Of a stretch of 11,312 bases of DNA, positions 1 to 8,915 are shown in pieces. Numbering within the stretch: position 1 is the stretch's first letter; each line of letters starts with the position of its first letter. This stretch comes from Streptococcus constellatus (GTDB lineage Bacteria > Bacillota > Bacilli > Lactobacillales > Streptococcaceae), in contig NZ_CABHMZ010000016.1 in assembly GCF_902167705.1 (NCBI RefSeq), positions 1-11,312 of the forward strand. The letters run 5' to 3'. The notes under the pieces were generated by a model. That model saw only the letters and a program-made list of their open reading frames with translations. It searched no databases and was not told the DNA's origin. The translations under genes were made by a program, and so were the position numbers.

Positions 1-60
1 CCACGAAAATGTTTAGCTTACAGAACTGCTTATGAAGCTCTAGTGGATGAGTTAGAGTAA
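1..60 (+). CDS. IS30-family transposase, C-terminal 19 residues (partial)
   Basis: Frame 1 reads PRKCLAYRTAYEALVDELE followed by TAA at 58-60. IS30-family DDE transposases typically end in a motif of the kind N-x-R-P-R-K-x-L-x-Y/W-x-T-P-Y-E, close to the catalytic Glu region, and this fragment fits (PRK-L-Y-T-YE). Only the tail is present because the window begins inside the gene, so nothing can be said about whether the transposase is active. Confidence 0.75.
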   Translation, partial: PRKCLAYRTAYEALVDELE

Positions 61-87
61 ATGTTGCACTTATTCTTGCAATTTATC
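1..87 (+). mobile_element. 3' end of an IS30-family insertion sequence (left copy)
   Basis: Bases 1-60 encode the extreme C-terminus of a transposase and 61-87 are the non-coding tail with the terminal inverted repeat, ending near GCAATTTATC at 87. The boundary is set by comparison with the other end of the window: 1-87 is identical to the reverse complement of 11226-11312, and identity stops sharply at 88. The rest of the element lies outside the window. The transposase points inward, so its 3' end abuts the truncated glycosyltransferase. Assignment to IS30 rests on the short C-terminal motif only. Confidence 0.85.
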
Positions 88-97
88 TGTTAAAAAA

Positions 98-931
98 GTG
101 TTGGAAGATCCTGAACGCCATGTGGCCTCTTTTGGTCGAAACAAGACACGAAATGCTAATCAAAACTTCTTAACACGTTGTATCAATCAAGAGATTGTCG
201 TGACGCAACGAATTCAGCATGTTGGTATGTGGCATATGTTTAAAATTGGTCGTATTCCTGGTACAAATTTTATCATCAATACGGAATTTGTAAAAAGTAT
301 TGGTGGGTGGCGAAATGGCGCCCTGACAGAGGATACTGATATTTCTTTTAAAATTATGCAAAGTGGGAAATTGATTGCTTTGGCTTATAATTCTGAAGCT
401 TTCCAACAAGAACCAGAGACAGTTAAAAGCTATTATATGCAGCGGAAACGTTGGGCTAAAGGAAATTATGAAGTTGTTATTTCAAATTTCAAGCATTTGT
501 TTGACAAGAGCAATTGGCGCGTGAAATTAGAGGTAGCCTACTATTCTTGTGTCTTCTTCTGGTTTAATGCAGCGATTATTTTATCGGATATTGTCCTTTT
601 GTCAAATGTGATTGCTATTATTGTTCATCTATTTGTCCCAAGTGTTCATATTCCTTTTACATTTGATTCAAGTAATATTTACATTGCGCAATTGATGTTG
701 TTTAATTGGCTTTTGATGATTATGCTGTATCTCTTACAAATCAATATCTCTCTTGCTTCCCAATTTGGTCAAGCAACTTCTAAGCAGATTTGGTTAGCAT
801 TGGCATCTTATTTTACTTACTCGCAGTTATTTATTATTGTTTCAATTGATGCTGTAACTTCTGTTACATTGGACAAACTCTTCCACCGTGATGGAACCAA
901 ATGGGTTAAAACAAAGCGATTTGCAGGATAG
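98..931 (+). CDS. Family 2 glycosyltransferase (polysaccharide synthase type), 5'-truncated by IS insertion
   Basis: This is the C-terminal part of a processive membrane GT2 synthase of the BcsA/PgaC/hyaluronan-synthase type, which uses a nucleotide sugar and exports the growing chain. Residues are numbered from the GTG at 98. Visible are GTNF (55-58), the catalytic-base motif TED (77-79) and the QxxRW motif as QRKRW (115-119). Three hydrophobic clusters follow (about 145-185, 197-222, 232-258), fitting the C-terminal membrane helices. The first half of the catalytic domain, with the N-terminal helices and UDP-binding D and DxD motifs, is absent because the IS end (1-87) sits directly upstream. 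Family members usually run to about 400 residues or more; 277 remain. The GTG is only the first available start and has no convincing RBS; the frame is open back to 56 inside the IS. The stop overlaps the RBS of the GH8 gene, indicating a former operon. Activity is not expected. The polymer made is unknown. Confidence 0.85.
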   Translation: MLEDPERHVASFGRNKTRNANQNFLTRCINQEIVVTQRIQHVGMWHMFKIGRIPGTNFIINTEFVKSIGGWRNGALTEDTDISFKIMQSGKLIALAYNSEAFQQEPETVKSYYMQRKRWAKGNYEVVISNFKHLFDKSNWRVKLEVAYYSCVFFWFNAAIILSDIVLLSNVIAIIVHLFVPSVHIPFTFDSSNIYIAQLMLFNWLLMIMLYLLQINISLASQFGQATSKQIWLALASYFTYSQLFIIVSIDAVTSVTLDKLFHRDGTKWVKTKRFAG

Positions 932-935
932 GAGG
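930..935 (+). promoter_or_regulatory. RBS for the GH8 gene, overlapping the upstream stop codon
   Basis: AGGAGG lies 4 nt before the GTG at 940 and overlaps the TAG (929-931) of the glycosyltransferase. This supports GTG as the start and suggests translational coupling of the two genes. Confidence 0.75.
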
Positions 936-939
936 AAAC

Positions 940-2042
940 GTGAAAAGAACAAATTTAAGATATGTTTGGCTAGTTGGTATTTTATTGACATTAACTGCGA
1001 TTTTTACTTATGTCAGAATAAATAGTACAGGTCATTTAAAAAGTCAGATTTCTCAACAATGGTTAAAAGGTTATGTTGTTCGACAAAAAGATCAAGCTTA
1101 TGTAAAAACAACCAACAATAAGAAAAAAGATGTTGTCTTGTCTGAATCACAAGGCTATGGAATGGTGATTGCTGTTGAAGCTGCAAAACAAAGGAATGCT
1201 AGCCTGAAAGATTTTGAACGTTTGTACAATTATTATTTGGCACATCGTATGAAAAATACGCAGCTGATGTCATGGCGGCAAACGGTTAAGAATGGCATCG
1301 TTAAAGCTGAAACAATAATGCAACTGATGGCGATCTTTATATTGCATATGCTTTGATTCAAGCAGCTAAACTATGGCCACAAAAGGCTGCCGTTTATAAT
1401 GCGCAGGCCAAGGCAATTTTGAAGGATATTTTGACTTATAATTATAACAGTACAACAGGAGTGCTGACGGTTGGAAATTGGGCAACTTCAGACTCAAAAT
1501 ACTATCGTTTAATGCGAACATCAGATGTTCTTCCAGCTCAATTCCAAGCTTTTTACAAGTTGACAGGTAATAGGCAATGGTTAAATATCAGATCAAACAT
1601 GCTATCTAAATTGGAAATGATGAGTGCTAAAACAAAAACAGGTCTACTTCCAGATTTTCTTTGGGTGGAGGCAAATACGGTTCGTGCAGTTGAGAAAAAG
1701 TCGGTCGCTTCTAAATATGACGGTGATTATTATTACAACGCTTGTCGTTTACCTTATAATTTAGCGCAAAGTCAGGATAAACAAAGTCAAAAGATTTTAG
1801 ATAAAATGATGAATTTCTTTATGAAACAAGAGATTCTTTATGCAGGCTATACTTTGAAAGGAAAAGCGCTAAATAATTATCAATCTGCCAGCTTTGGTGC
1901 TCCAATTTTTTATGCGGCTAATCGAAATTCGGCATATCGCAAACTGGTTCAGCAGAACAAATATATCTTTATGCAAGATTTGTCAAAAGAAAATTATTAT
2001 GAAGCAGCAATGATTACTCTTGTTGCGCTAGATGCTTTATAA
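940..2042 (+). pseudogene. Glycoside hydrolase family 8 (BcsZ-like endoglucanase), frameshifted
   Basis: Two overlapping frames (940-1356 and 1353-2042) join into one GH8 protein of about 367 residues, the usual size for BcsZ-type enzymes. The N-terminus has a basic start and one hydrophobic segment (about 8-25), a signal anchor or signal peptide placing the enzyme outside the membrane. SESQGYGM (68-75) is the GH8 motif with the presumed general acid Glu69. The second frame continues TDGDLYIAYALIQAAKLW, the conserved DGD region. The break is at the A-run 1310-1312: with one more A the frame would read AENNNATDGD, so a single-A deletion explains it. As read, translation ends after 138 residues, before the DGD motif. 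It lies 8 bp after the GT2 stop and shares its operon. In family terms, GH8 enzymes beside GT2 synthases trim or release a beta-1,4-linked (cellulose-like) exopolysaccharide; that role here is inferred from context. A sequencing error could also explain the shift. Confidence 0.85.
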
Positions 2043-2045
2043 AAC

Positions 2046-2078
2046 AAACTTCCTCGAATATTAAATCCGAGGAAGTTT
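2046..2078. terminator. Bidirectional rho-independent terminator between convergent genes
   Basis: AAACTTCCTCG (2046-2056) is the perfect reverse complement of CGAGGAAGTTT (2068-2078), an 11-bp stem with an 11-nt loop. It starts 3 bp after the GH8 stop and ends 20 bp before the stop of the M14 gene on the other strand. The tail is TTTT on the + strand (2076-2079) and A-rich bases become T-rich on the - strand, so it can serve both genes. Confidence 0.85.
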
Positions 2079-2098
2079 TAAGTTATAAAAGAAGATAC

Positions 2099-5000
2099 TT
2101 ATTCTTCTTTTTTCTTTAAATGGAGCAAGTAGCCACTGACAAGAATGAACATGCTAGCAATGATGAGATTGCTTTGGCTTTCTTTATTTCCAGTTTGAGG
2201 AAGTTGAGCTTTTTTAGCAGTGTTCATCATTTGAGGTTGAGGAGTGTAGCGTAGGGTTGTAGCTTGAGCTGCCTGAGGTTTTTGATTGATGATCTCAACA
2301 ACCTCAGTAGAAGGCTTTTGTTCTTTCTCAAGATCTTTCAGTTGAGCTAATTGACTGCCAAAGATAGCATTGGATACCCAACGGTAGAAATGAATAGTAT
2401 GCAGACGATTAGTTGGATTTCCAGCATAGATGAACATAGGTTGGTCTTTATAGCTACCGGAAATCGCAACAATTTTATTAGCTAAGTTTTCATTTCCTGG
2501 CCACCACCCAGCAATGTAGTAGTCGCTACCTGCAATTGTTGCCAAAGTCTTGAAATTGGCAGGAACCTTGGCAATCCAGTTTCCAGAATTAGAATAGAAG
2601 AGGTCATTCTTATTGTAACCACTGGTTAGCGGATCTGCATCATCAATGATAGATTTCATCAGGCCTTCATAATCACTACCACCTTTGAAATGTTCCGCAT
2701 CAAAGCCACTAAGGACACCGAGTTTTTCAAGGCGTTGCATAGCAGTGCCCCCAACTATGATTGTCGGTTTCAAACCGAGAAGAGACTTGTCAAAATTATC
2801 GCTTTCTAGAACAATCACATCAGCTTCTTCAGGGGTATTGACAATATCAAATCCCAAATTCTTCAAAGCAAGAGCAGTATGAGCAGGAGTATCTACACCA
2901 GCCCAATAATATTGATGAGGCGGTGCATAAACTTTTAAGGCTTTTAAGGCTTGACCTTGAGGAACTTTATACAGTGCATCTCCATAAATTGCAAAGTTGT
3001 TCAGCAGGTTGGCAAAAGTAGGAGTATCTACGATATAGCCGTCATCTGTCAAATAAACTTTCTTACCGTCTCGGATTGCACGATTGACAGCGCGAACGGC
3101 ACTTTCTGAAGTATTGGCAATGACATAATACGGTGCTTTGTGGTCAATTTCACTGGTTCGAGTAGCACGAAGAGCAGTTACTTCACCGAGTTTACCGTCA
3201 AAGAGTTTATCTTTGAAGACAGCTACAGCCTTAAAACCTCTCATATCTGGAAAATTAACCAGCAGTTCTGCATACATAGCAGCCCAAGCAGATTCGTTGG
3301 AACCCTTGTAGAGGATATGATTGGCATAGCCACGTTTGGCTTGCGCCATGTCAACAACCAAATCGCCTTTCTTATAACTGCCAGTATCTTCCTTCAATTC
3401 TTGAATGACAACCCCATTCCTCTTGAAGTATTCAATCATATTAAAGGCTTGTTGAGAGTCATTGGATTTGTCAAGTTCCATTGGAATGACATAGTAATCA
3501 GGGAAGAATTTCTTTTGTCCATGTTTGATACGACCGACTACTTTACCATCTGGTCCAACTAATTCATTTTCAGCTTTTGGATCTTCAACCTTGTTGATGC
3601 CACGGAGATAGAAGTTGAGGCGCATTTCCATGAGTTTATCAGGATCTTGGGACAGGTAAGAGATACCTCCAAGGACAGCGTGATAAGCAGCCTTATAGGA
3701 TTCTTGATTGCCCTCAGGGATTTCAACGGTATGTCCTAATATTCCGTGGTACATAGCATAGACACCAGTGTAGCCAGAGAAGGAGTCATCCCAGCCATCG
3801 CCCCAGTCTAGTTTAGGAATGATGTAGTGGTCATACTTGGAATTGGCAACACCAGCACGGCCCATGTGGTGGGCATTTTCCAACATATTTTTTGACAAAA
3901 GGTCATATTCAAAGTTTGGATCGTGCGGTGGAGTCGCTGGCTCAATCAGGAAGTCCTTGACAAAGCCGTGGATGTCGTAAAGTGCAATTGGATTCCATTT
4001 GTTGATGAGTCCAGCAACAGTCCGGGTTTCTGGGTTGGCCTGATAGCTAGTATCGCGGTTTGGATCGATTCCGTTAGCTAGGGCACGGATATTGGCAACA
4101 TCTCCGTCAGGATTTTCAGTAAAGTCAAAGAGGAAAATGAATTTCTTGAGGAGTTCTTTGACACTGAGTGTGACAGTCTTAGCATTGCCATTAGCATCGG
4201 TGGTTTGGAAAGAAATTTGATCTTTGGTCGCAAAAGTATTGAAGAGTCCAGTGATGATATCGATAGCAGGTTGTTCATCGGCGTGGGTATTGTTGATAAG
4301 GACTGGAAGTTTATAGTCCAGCGTGCCATTTTTCAGAGCCGCTAACATTTCAGCTGGTTTAGTGAGAGCGAGTCGATTGGTTGTATTGAGATAGTCGTCA
4401 ATGCTTTTTTGATCAGAACTGATGATACTGAGTTTAACTGGACGTCCTTGAGCGCTGGTACCAATGTTTTCGATTTTAACAAGCCGATCATTTTTAGCTT
4501 CTTGTCGACTTTTTTCAATAGCAGCTAACATTTCTTCGTGAGTATGGAAGTTTTCATACGGTCGGAAAACAAGTGTTTTTCGAATCGTCAGACCGGATTT
4601 TTCGTTTGTTCCAACGAGTTCATGGTTTCCGATAAATTGCCGATAAGTTCTGCGGATATTATTTGGCGTCCGAAGACTTAAATCCTTTCCAAATAATTCA
4701 TTAAATTTGAGAGAAAGTTTGAGGTCAGAGCCATTAGTTGTTTCCTCAATTGTGACAAAGGAATCTCCTGAAAAATCTCCCTTCTTCATGTTCCAAGTTT
4801 TCCATTCAGTGATTGGTTTATTATCTAATTTCCAAGTCATTTTGCCAGCAACAGCTCCCTGTTCCTGCACAGTATCAGTAATTGTAGCTTTTTCAGACAT
4901 ATGGACTGTACTATCAGTTAATTGGACCTTCTTTTCTTCTGTTCCAGCTGCTCGTGTTTCTGTTTTTGCAGGTGTTGCAGGCGTCTCTGTTCCGGATTCG

Positions 5001-5308
5001 TTTGTAGTAGAAGTTGGGCTGTCTATTGAAGGAGTGTTTTCCGATTTCTGTGCCTCTTCTTGATAGGTTGTTGTGGGAAGCTGAACTCCAGTTGATGAAG
5101 AATCTGGCGTTACAGTCGCTCTAGTTGCATTTGTTTCCGTACTTGCCTTTTCGGCAGGAACTACTGTTTCTGTCTTGTTAGTAATAGGCTTCTCCGTGCT
5201 ATCTTGCGTATCTGCAGCAGCATTTCCTTACGTTAAAACTGCAACAAGAACGGCAGCTGATAAGCTGAGAACATTTGTGTACAACCGTTTCTTATATGAA
5301 TTTTTCAT
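2099..5308 (-). pseudogene. LPxTG-anchored M14 zinc carboxypeptidase with a premature stop in the signal peptide
   Basis: The start is ATG at 5308, with AGGAGG 6 nt upstream. A signal-peptide-like N-terminus (basic MKNSYKKR, then a hydrophobic core) is cut by TAA at codon 27 (5228-5230) and the frame then stays open to 2099, about 1069 codons in all. CAA to TAA is the simplest origin. Beyond the stop, residues to about 136 are a Thr/Ser/Glu-rich linker. The M14 domain follows: HADE zinc-ligand motif (His342, Glu345), NPDG and PNRD substrate-binding motifs near 400-420, third ligand His447 in YDIHG, and probable catalytic Glu529 in HTVEIPEG. A C-terminal region (about 560-1000) has an alpha/beta look, possibly glutamine-amidotransferase-like. 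LPQTG at about 1036-1040, a hydrophobic stretch and a KKKEE tail mark sortase anchoring. The family removes C-terminal amino acids from peptides; the substrate here is unknown. With the stop, no exported protein is expected; the first in-frame restart is ATG at 4900 (933 residues), lacking a signal and any clear RBS. It diverges from the lyase gene. Confidence 0.88.
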
Positions 5309-5314
5309 AAGAAA

Positions 5315-5320
5315 CCTCCT
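5315..5320 (-). promoter_or_regulatory. RBS of the M14 peptidase gene
   Basis: AGGAGG on the - strand lies 6 nt before the ATG at 5308. It decides the start upstream of the internal stop and shows that the 933-codon frame starting at 4900 is not the native N-terminus. Confidence 0.85.
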
Positions 5321-5344
5321 TTATTATTTGAAGTATACAAAGGT

Positions 5345-5373
5345 AGTATACCAGGAAATGTAAACGATTTCAA
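5345..5373 (-). promoter_or_regulatory. Promoter of the M14 peptidase gene
   Basis: On the - strand, TTGAAA (5368-5373) is followed after exactly 17 bp by TATACT (5345-5350), a good sigma-A type promoter. The predicted transcript starts near 5338 and has a leader of about 30 nt carrying AGGAGG. The cre site at 5359-5372 covers the -35 box and half the spacer, so CcpA binding should repress. Confidence 0.75.
5359..5372 (+). promoter_or_regulatory. cre site (CcpA operator), consensus match
   Basis: TGTAAACGATTTCA matches the Gram-positive cre consensus TGWAANCGNTNWCA at every fixed position. It sits across the -35 and spacer of the M14 promoter, a placement known to give catabolite repression. 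The lyase gene's own promoter is about 100 bp away, so an effect on that gene from this site is less certain. Confidence 0.7.
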
Positions 5374-5463
5374 GCAAAAATATATATAAAAAATAGAAAT
5401 ATGTATAAAACAATAGATATGTAATGAATATGAGTGGAAACAAAAAATTATGATGAATGTAAC

Positions 5464-5477
5464 AGAAAACGTTTACA
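5464..5477 (+). promoter_or_regulatory. Second cre-like site overlapping the lyase -35 box
   Basis: AGAAAACGTTTACA matches the cre consensus except for the first base. Its last six bases are the TTTACA -35 box of the lyase promoter, so CcpA bound here would block RNA polymerase. The core is near-palindromic (AAAACGTTT), as for other LacI-family operators. Confidence 0.65.
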
Positions 5478-5500
5478 AAAAACAGTAAAAATGATATGCT
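5472..5500 (+). promoter_or_regulatory. Promoter of the PL8 lyase gene
   Basis: TTTACA (5472-5477), a 17-bp spacer and TATGCT (5495-5500) form a plausible sigma-A promoter. The expected start site is about 5507, inside the palindrome at 5506-5517, giving a 5' leader of about 75 nt. The -35 is shared with a cre-like site. Confidence 0.7.
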
Positions 5501-5505
5501 TTATA

Positions 5506-5517
5506 TAAACCGGTTTA
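5506..5517. promoter_or_regulatory. LacI-family operator-like palindrome at the lyase start site
   Basis: TAAACCGGTTTA is a perfect 12-bp palindrome with a central CG step, the usual layout of LacI/GalR-family operators. It begins 6 bp after the -10 box, where a bound repressor would block initiation. Hyaluronate-degradation genes in streptococci are controlled by the LacI-type regulator RegR, which makes a RegR-like protein a reasonable candidate. That link is inferred; no regulator gene lies in the window. Confidence 0.6.
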
Positions 5518-5572
5518 CTAACAAAAAGAGATGTACTGAATAATCCTCTCAATGATTGAAATTTATATGTAT

Positions 5573-5577
5573 AGGAG
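5573..5577 (+). promoter_or_regulatory. RBS deciding the PL8 lyase start
   Basis: AGGAG lies 6 nt before ATG 5584. The in-frame TTG at 5578 directly abuts it and is too close to serve, so the ATG is chosen. Confidence 0.8.
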
Positions 5578-5583
5578 TTGAAT

Positions 5584-8500
5584 ATGAATTCAGAAATTAG
5601 AAATCATTTTGTATCGAAAAAGTTGCTTATTTCCATTTCATCTGTGCTTTTATCTGGAATCTTATTGGTGAATGCTTCGACGATTGTTAGAGCAGATGAA
5701 GCAACAATTAATCCATCTCAGAACTCTGGAGTAACTTCACAAGCAGATACTCAGATAGAGAAAATTACAGAAGAGACAAACCAACAGAGCATGGTAAATC
5801 AAGCTATTTATAATCTTTTGAAAAATGGAGATTTTAGTCAGTTAGAAGATAAGCAAGGTTATTGGACAGGGACAAAGGCTATTGGTTGGACAGCTTGGAT
5901 AGATAACAATTACAAAGACAATACTCCTTCTAGAAAGATAGAAGTGATTGATCAAGCTGTTATGCTGTCTAGTTCGGAACCTTTTCGAGCAGTTGTGCAT
6001 CAGGAGCTAACTGTTGATGCCAGCAAAAAATACAAACTCCGTTTTAAAATCAAAGCAGAAAATAAAACTGGTGCAGCTTATGTTCGTATCATTGAAGGAG
6101 AGGGGACTCAGAAGAATCTTTGGTATTCTGAAAAAATATCAGGAACAACCGATTGGAAAGTGTTGGAAAAAGATTATGTTCCCCTTTCAGCTGCTAAAAA
6201 AATTAAAATAGAGTTGTTTTATGATAAAGGAACGGGCTCAGTTTCTTTTAAAGATGTTGAATTAGTAGAAAATGGAAATAAGGTGGAAGAAAAACCGCAG
6301 GAAACAGAAAAGGGAATAGAAGATAAGATTAATCTTCCATTAGGGAAAAAATATGTTTTAAACAAAGTGGAATATAATTATTCAATAGAAAATAGTACAA
6401 TAGCCTCTGTAAAAAATGGAATTATTGAACCACTAAAAGAAGGTCTGACGAATATTAAAGTTGAAAAAGACGGCAAAGTCGTAAAGACAATTCCTTTAAC
6501 GGTAACGAGGTCTGCTAAAGATCAATATAGTCAACTGTTGGAAGACTGGAATGATATTATTGCAGGTAATCGCTATTTTAATCCAAAAGATCCATACATG
6601 TCTACTTTTAACAAAGAATTAGAGGACAAAGTAACAGAAAACTTGAAAACAATCTCATCCAAAGAAAATCGAACTTACTTATGGGAAAAATTAGCAAACT
6701 ATGAAACTTCTTCTAACTTGACAGCAACTTATCGCAAGTTAGAAGAAATGGCAAAGCAGATCACGAATCCTCACTCTAGCTATTATCAAGATGCCAACGT
6801 TATCCGTACTGTTCGAGAGGCTATGGAATGGCTTCATAAAAATGTATACAATAGCTCTAAAAATATCGTTGGAAATTGGTGGGACTACGAGATTGGTACA
6901 CCAAGAGCCATTAATAATACACTGTCTTTGATGCAGGAATATTTTTCAAATGATGAAATAAAAACGTATACTGATGTTATTGAAAAATTCGTACCAGATC
7001 CAGAATATTTCCGGAAAACAACTACGCCATTTAAAGCTTTAGGTGGTAACTTAGTAGATATGGGACGTGTAAAAATCATTGCAGGCCTGTTGCGCAAAGA
7101 TAAGCAAGAAGTTGCTGCTACGATTCGTTCCATTGAGCAAGTTTTCACTTTGGTAAATAGTGGTGAAGGCTTCTATCCAGACGGCTCTTATATCGATCAT
7201 ACCAATGTTGCTTATACAGGAGCTTATGGCAATGTTTTAATTGATGGGCTTTCTCAATTGTTGCCGATTATTCAAAAAACTTCAACTCCTATAGCAACAG
7301 AAAAAATGCAGACCATGTATCATTGGATTGACAAATCATTCTTGCCTTTGATCGTTCATGGAGAGCTAATGGATTTGAGTCGCGGACGCTCTATTAGTCG
7401 TGCTAATAGTGAAGACCATGTGGCAGCAGTTGAAGTACTTCGAGGCATTCATCGAATTGCAGAAATGTCAGATGAAGCAACAAAACAAAAATTGAAATCA
7501 ATTATTAAGACGATTATCCAATCCGATACGTTCTATAATGTATTTAACAATTTGAAAACATATCGTGATATTAGCCTGATGGAAAATCTGTTAAATGATG
7601 CCTCTGTAGCAACAATCTCAAGAGAGAGTTACTTATCAGCTTTTAATGCAATGGATAAATTAGCTTTGTATCATGCTGAAAAAGATTTTGGCTTCGGCTT
7701 GTCTATGTTCTCCAGCCGAACCAAAAATTATGAAGGAATGAACAAGGAAAACAGAAAAGGTTGGTATACAGGAGATGGCATGTTCTATCTTTATAATGGA
7801 GATTTGAGCCATTATAGTAATCATTATTGGGCGACTGTTAATCCGTATAAATTGCCAGGAACGACCGAAACGTCTGCTCCTAGAGAAGATGATTCTGGTC
7901 AAGGCGTGCTGCCATCTGGTTTTGTAGGGACAAACAAGCTAGATGAAAAAAATGCGACAGCAGCTATGGATTTTACAAATTGGAACAAAACATTGACAGC
8001 ACATAAGAGTTGGTTTATGTTAAATGGTAACATAGCTTTTCTTGGAAGTGCCATTCAAAACCGTTCAAATAATACAGTCTCAACCACCATTGAGCAGAGA
8101 AAAGAAAACCCAGAAAGTCCATACAAAGTATATGTTAATGATAAAGAAGAAGGTTTAGCGGACAAAGAAAATCCGTATAATGCGACGAAGAGTGTCTTTC
8201 TAGAGTCAAACGACAAAAATAAAAATATCGGTTATTTCTTCTTTAAAAAGACAGACATTACAATGATGAAGAGGATTCAAGAAGGGGCTTGGAAAGATAT
8301 CAATGCTTCTCAATCCGATGCGAAAGTGCAGAATACCTTTATTACCATTAGTCAGACTCATAAGGGAGATGGTGATAGCTATAGTTATATGATGATTCCC
8401 AATGTAGATCGTACCACCTTTAATCAAATGGTGAAAGATTTGGAAGGCGCTCTCCTTAAAAATAATGATAAATTGCAAGCTGTTTATGATGCTCAACAAC

Positions 8501-8865
8501 AAGTTTGGGGCATTGTGAAATATGATGATTCTGTTTCGACTATTTCAGACCGATTCCAAGTAAGAAAACGAGGATTGTACACTATTAGAAAAGAAGACAA
8601 TGAATACAAAGTTTCGTACTATAATCCAGAAACAAAAAGCTCTGCTAGTAAAGACGAAGTCTTTAAAGAATTAGCAATAGCAAAACCAACCGATGAAAAT
8701 TCATCAAAAAATAAGGGAAAGAAAATGAAAGAAAGTGAGACTGAGACAGCACTTCCTAAAGGAAAAAAGAAAACTCTTCCTCAAACGGGAGAAGGAGCCA
8801 CTGTTTTACCCCTTTTGGGCATATTATTGGTGGGAAGTGGTTACGTTGTTCTTCGGCTGAAATAA
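5584..8865 (+). CDS. Cell-wall-anchored polysaccharide lyase family 8 (hyaluronate lyase type)
   Basis: PL8 enzymes cleave hyaluronan, and often chondroitin, by beta-elimination to unsaturated disaccharides. The product is 1093 residues. A signal peptide (1-37, cleavage likely after IVRA) is followed by a low-complexity segment, a carbohydrate-binding-like beta-sandwich (about 76-230, starting LLKNGDFSQ) and a bacterial Ig-like (Big_2) domain (about 235-309). The lyase runs from about 310 to 1000. It has the aromatic patch Trp432, Trp433 and Phe483, then Asn489, His539 and Tyr548, with Arg602, Arg606 and Asn720 downstream. Spacings from Asn489 onward equal those I recall for pneumococcal hyaluronate lyase (N349, H399, Y408, R462, R466, N580). 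LPQTG at 1065-1069, a hydrophobic stretch and a short basic tail give sortase anchoring. The gene looks intact. It is divergent from the M14 gene, followed by a terminator and probably monocistronic. Control by CcpA and a LacI-type repressor is suggested upstream. Hyaluronan is the likeliest substrate; chondroitin sulfate or another uronic glycan cannot be excluded. Confidence 0.93.
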   Translation: MNSEIRNHFVSKKLLISISSVLLSGILLVNASTIVRADEATINPSQNSGVTSQADTQIEKITEETNQQSMVNQAIYNLLKNGDFSQLEDKQGYWTGTKAIGWTAWIDNNYKDNTPSRKIEVIDQAVMLSSSEPFRAVVHQELTVDASKKYKLRFKIKAENKTGAAYVRIIEGEGTQKNLWYSEKISGTTDWKVLEKDYVPLSAAKKIKIELFYDKGTGSVSFKDVELVENGNKVEEKPQETEKGIEDKINLPLGKKYVLNKVEYNYSIENSTIASVKNGIIEPLKEGLTNIKVEKDGKVVKTIPLTVTRSAKDQYSQLLEDWNDIIAGNRYFNPKDPYMSTFNKELEDKVTENLKTISSKENRTYLWEKLANYETSSNLTATYRKLEEMAKQITNPHSSYYQDANVIRTVREAMEWLHKNVYNSSKNIVGNWWDYEIGTPRAINNTLSLMQEYFSNDEIKTYTDVIEKFVPDPEYFRKTTTPFKALGGNLVDMGRVKIIAGLLRKDKQEVAATIRSIEQVFTLVNSGEGFYPDGSYIDHTNVAYTGAYGNVLIDGLSQLLPIIQKTSTPIATEKMQTMYHWIDKSFLPLIVHGELMDLSRGRSISRANSEDHVAAVEVLRGIHRIAEMSDEATKQKLKSIIKTIIQSDTFYNVFNNLKTYRDISLMENLLNDASVATISRESYLSAFNAMDKLALYHAEKDFGFGLSMFSSRTKNYEGMNKENRKGWYTGDGMFYLYNGDLSHYSNHYWATVNPYKLPGTTETSAPREDDSGQGVLPSGFVGTNKLDEKNATAAMDFTNWNKTLTAHKSWFMLNGNIAFLGSAIQNRSNNTVSTTIEQRKENPESPYKVYVNDKEEGLADKENPYNATKSVFLESNDKNKNIGYFFFKKTDITMMKRIQEGAWKDINASQSDAKVQNTFITISQTHKGDGDSYSYMMIPNVDRTTFNQMVKDLEGALLKNNDKLQAVYDAQQQVWGIVKYDDSVSTISDRFQVRKRGLYTIRKEDNEYKVSYYNPETKSSASKDEVFKELAIAKPTDENSSKNKGKKMKESETETALPKGKKKTLPQTGEGATVLPLLGILLVGSGYVVLRLK

Positions 8866-8871
8866 ATCTCC

Positions 8872-8915
8872 AAAAGCTGAAAATCAATTGATTTGATTTT
8901 CGGCTTTTTGTTTTT
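8872..8915 (+). terminator. Rho-independent terminator of the PL8 lyase gene
   Basis: AAAAGCTGAAAATCAA (8872-8887) pairs with TTGATTTTCGGCTTTT (8893-8908), a 16-bp stem with one G-U pair and a 5-nt loop. It is followed by T-rich sequence to 8915. It begins 6 bp after the lyase stop codon. Confidence 0.88.

Noticed and set aside
61..104. Outward hybrid promoter at the left IS end (TTGCAC at 64-69)
   Set aside because: The hexamers at 16-18 bp (such as TGTTAA at 88-93) match the -10 consensus poorly, so an IS-driven promoter is not supported.
3140..3562. 140-codon open frame on the + strand inside the M14 gene
   Set aside because: It is antisense to a region encoding well-conserved peptidase sequence, and has no RBS or recognisable domain. 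The same applies to the other short frames opposite or inside the five genes (for example 4707-5063, 4078-4329, 6885-7148, 8206-8502, 9660-9920).
5332..5351. Two AGTATAC copies near the peptidase promoter as an operator pair
   Set aside because: The second copy is largely the -10 box itself; the repeats are short and have no flanking symmetry, so chance is adequate.
5175..5363. 62-codon + strand open frame across the peptidase start
   Set aside because: It covers the signal-peptide coding region, RBS and promoter of the M14 gene in antisense and shows no RBS or domain of its own.
5578..5583. TTG at 5578 as the lyase start
   Set aside because: It touches the AGGAG directly, leaving no spacing; ATG 5584 has a 6-nt spacer and gives the same signal peptide.
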